Of a stretch of 64,000 nt of DNA, positions 62,929-64,000 are shown in pieces. A program made the translations under genes and the position numbers. A model generated the notes under the pieces. The model did no database searches. It was not told the origin of the DNA and saw only the letters and a list, made by a program, of their open reading frames with translations. Positions within the stretch are counted from its first letter, which is position 1. The number at the start of each line of letters is the position of its first letter. The stretch covers positions 1-64,000 of the forward strand of contig NZ_WBSN01000003.1 of assembly GCF_009299475.1 (NCBI RefSeq), read 5' to 3'. The stretch comes from Bifidobacterium avesanii (lineage in GTDB: Bacteria; Actinomycetota; Actinomycetes; Actinomycetales; Bifidobacteriaceae).

Positions 62929-64000
62929 CGTTGGTTCTCCTCTCCGGACTGCGGCATGGCGCCGCGTGCGTTCTGGGCCGCCTGCGCCGCCTGGACGCCG
63001 GCCTGCGCGGCCGCATAATCCTGCGCGGCCCGCTGCTGGCGGTTGTACAGCACGCCCAGACCGGCGTGCACGTCCTGCTTGAGCTTGTCGAGCTGCTGGT
63101 CGAGCGACTCCATGACGTCGGTGCAGTACTTGTCCGCACCCTGCGTGAGCCGGTCGGCCTTGGCTTGGGCGGCGTCCATCGTAGCGCGCGCCTTGGCCTG
63201 CGCGAGCGCCACCACGTTCTCCTGGCCGGCCAGGAACTGCGCCTGCTCGTTGGCCTCCTTGATCATGTCCGCCGCGCGCGACTGGGCGGAGGCCACGATG
63301 GCGCTGGCCTGCGTCTGGGCGCCCGCGAGCCGGCGTTCGGCCTCGCGCATGAGGGCGCTGGCGCGTTCGAGCTGCACGGGGAGCATCTTCTTGAGCTCCT
63401 CGATCTGGCCGGTGAGCTGGTCGCGGTCGATCTTGACCACGTTCGGCGTGAACAGGCCCGGCTTGGCCTCGCCGAGCGTCTGCTCGATCGCGTCGAGGAT
63501 GTCGTACACGGTGGTGAACTCGTTGCGCGACTGCGCGGCCTCGGAATCAAGGTCGCCGGTCTCGCGCATGTCGGGCATCTGCGGCATCTGCACGGCGTGG
63601 CGCGGGCCCTTGCGCTCCACCGGCTGCGTGGGCTGGGCGGCCTGCGAGTACTCGGTGGGCGCGGGTTGGAACGCGGGCTGCTGCTGGGCGGGCTGGGCCT
63701 GCTGCGACTGTGTGGTCTGCGGCTGGATCGGCTGCGGCTGGAACGCCGGCTGCGGGGACTCCACGTGCTCGGCCGCCGGCTCCGGATCCACGGAAAGCGG
63801 CTGGGCGGCGATGATCTCGGACTCGCCGGTGTCGTCGTCATCCTCCTCGGGCGCAACGGGCGCGACGCCCGAGGCCTGCGCCGACGCGTCCACCACCGAC
63901 TCGGAGTGCACCTCCACGGTGTGCGCCTCGCCGGTGTCATCGTCGTCGAGCGGCTTGAAGTCGTCGGCGGAGAACTCCCGCGTGAGATTGTCATCGGTCA
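62925..64000 (-). CDS. DivIVA/ATPase-like coiled-coil protein, 5' end beyond window
   Basis: At least 358 residues; the frame stays open to base 64000, so the start is missing. N-terminal part seen here is Pro/Gln/Ala/Glu-rich (~35-130), then a long coiled coil ('EFTTVYDILDAIEQTLGEAKPGLF...QIEELKKMLPVQLERASALMREAERRLAGAQTQASAIVASAQSRAADMIKEANEQAQFLAGQENV', pieces) and a Gln/Ala-rich tail. The pattern matches the DivIVA-related cell-division/polar proteins that precede yceD-rpmF-rnc in actinobacteria. Its stop overlaps the yceD start by four bases. Confidence 0.78.
   Translation of the reverse strand, partial: TDDNLTREFSADDFKPLDDDDTGEAHTVEVHSESVVDASAQASGVAPVAPEEDDDDTGESEIIAAQPLSVDPEPAAEHVESPQPAFQPQPIQPQTTQSQQAQPAQQQPAFQPAPTEYSQAAQPTQPVERKGPRHAVQMPQMPDMRETGDLDSEAAQSRNEFTTVYDILDAIEQTLGEAKPGLFTPNVVKIDRDQLTGQIEELKKMLPVQLERASALMREAERRLAGAQTQASAIVASAQSRAADMIKEANEQAQFLAGQENVVALAQAKARATMDAAQAKADRLTQGADKYCTDVMESLDQQLDKLKQDVHAGLGVLYNRQQRAAQDYAAAQAGVQAAQAAQNARGAMPQSGEENQR

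Overview
The window is a high-GC, densely coded bacterial chromosome segment. I assign it to the Actinomycetota, most likely the Bifidobacteriaceae. The grounds are the high-GC codon use, the rpsP-khpA-rimM-trmD block, IlvB-IlvN, the rpmF/YceD/DivIVA-like block, Ffh with a long tail, and a carbohydrate-centred gene set (GH2 beta-glucuronidase, GH2 beta-galactosidase, GH30 glycosidase) beside many exporters. The genus is inferred from this gene content, not from a database search.

Layout: 0.4-6.5 kb holds an MFS permease, a small membrane protein inside a ~100-bp duplication, an XRE/membrane fusion regulator, a RelB/DinJ-PemK-type toxin-antitoxin pair, a lactonase-like beta-propeller and a DivIVA-domain protein. 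An isolated 5S rRNA gene with its own promoter lies at 6.7 kb. 6.9-18.7 kb carries a UvrD-type helicase, an O-antigen-ligase/polymerase-like membrane protein, and two paralogous APC amino-acid permeases flanking a MacB-like ABC exporter. 19.8-26.4 kb holds beta-glucuronidase, then a MarR regulator and a two-gene ABC drug exporter. A four-tRNA operon (Gly, Val, Val, Ala) is at 26.9-27.3 kb. 28-35.7 kb has an MFS exporter, a two-component system divergent from a FetAB-type metal exporter, and a P-type ATPase. 35.8-38.7 kb is the S16/RimM/TrmD block. 38.8-44.7 kb has GH30 and LacZ. 44.8-54.2 kb has an EEP phosphatase, ffh, a CDF-like transporter, cysS, a glutamine amidotransferase and an ABC-F ATPase. 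54.2-57.2 kb holds a FitAB-type toxin-antitoxin pair and an ArsR-MFS operon. 58.2-64 kb has ilvBN, rnc, rpmF, yceD and a DivIVA-like gene cut by the window end.

The most unusual content is intergenic. At least four families of palindromic elements fill the larger gaps: (i) paired hairpins with a conserved CCAAnCTG/CAGnTTGG top and stems that differ between loci but match within a locus (26.7, 40.6, 49.1 kb); (ii) long palindromes with a GGCGGAAT core and locus-specific arms (18.7-19.7, 36.8-37.2, 51.8, 57.4-57.9 kb); (iii) three-arm GAGCGAATCCAGTG elements (40.7, 47.9 kb); (iv) CCTTCCGAGGGCA inverted elements (9.4, 29.5 kb). Several housekeeping proteins (TrmD, ABC-F, P-type ATPase, LacZ, an MFS protein) also carry low-complexity in-frame insertions, suggesting a genome tolerant of repeat growth.

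Regulation visible in the sequence includes a 30-bp dyad before the ArsR-MFS operon, a 14-bp inverted repeat before the FitAB pair, an 11-bp-period direct repeat between the OmpR-family regulator and fetAB, and a shared box before marR and the ABC exporter it probably controls.
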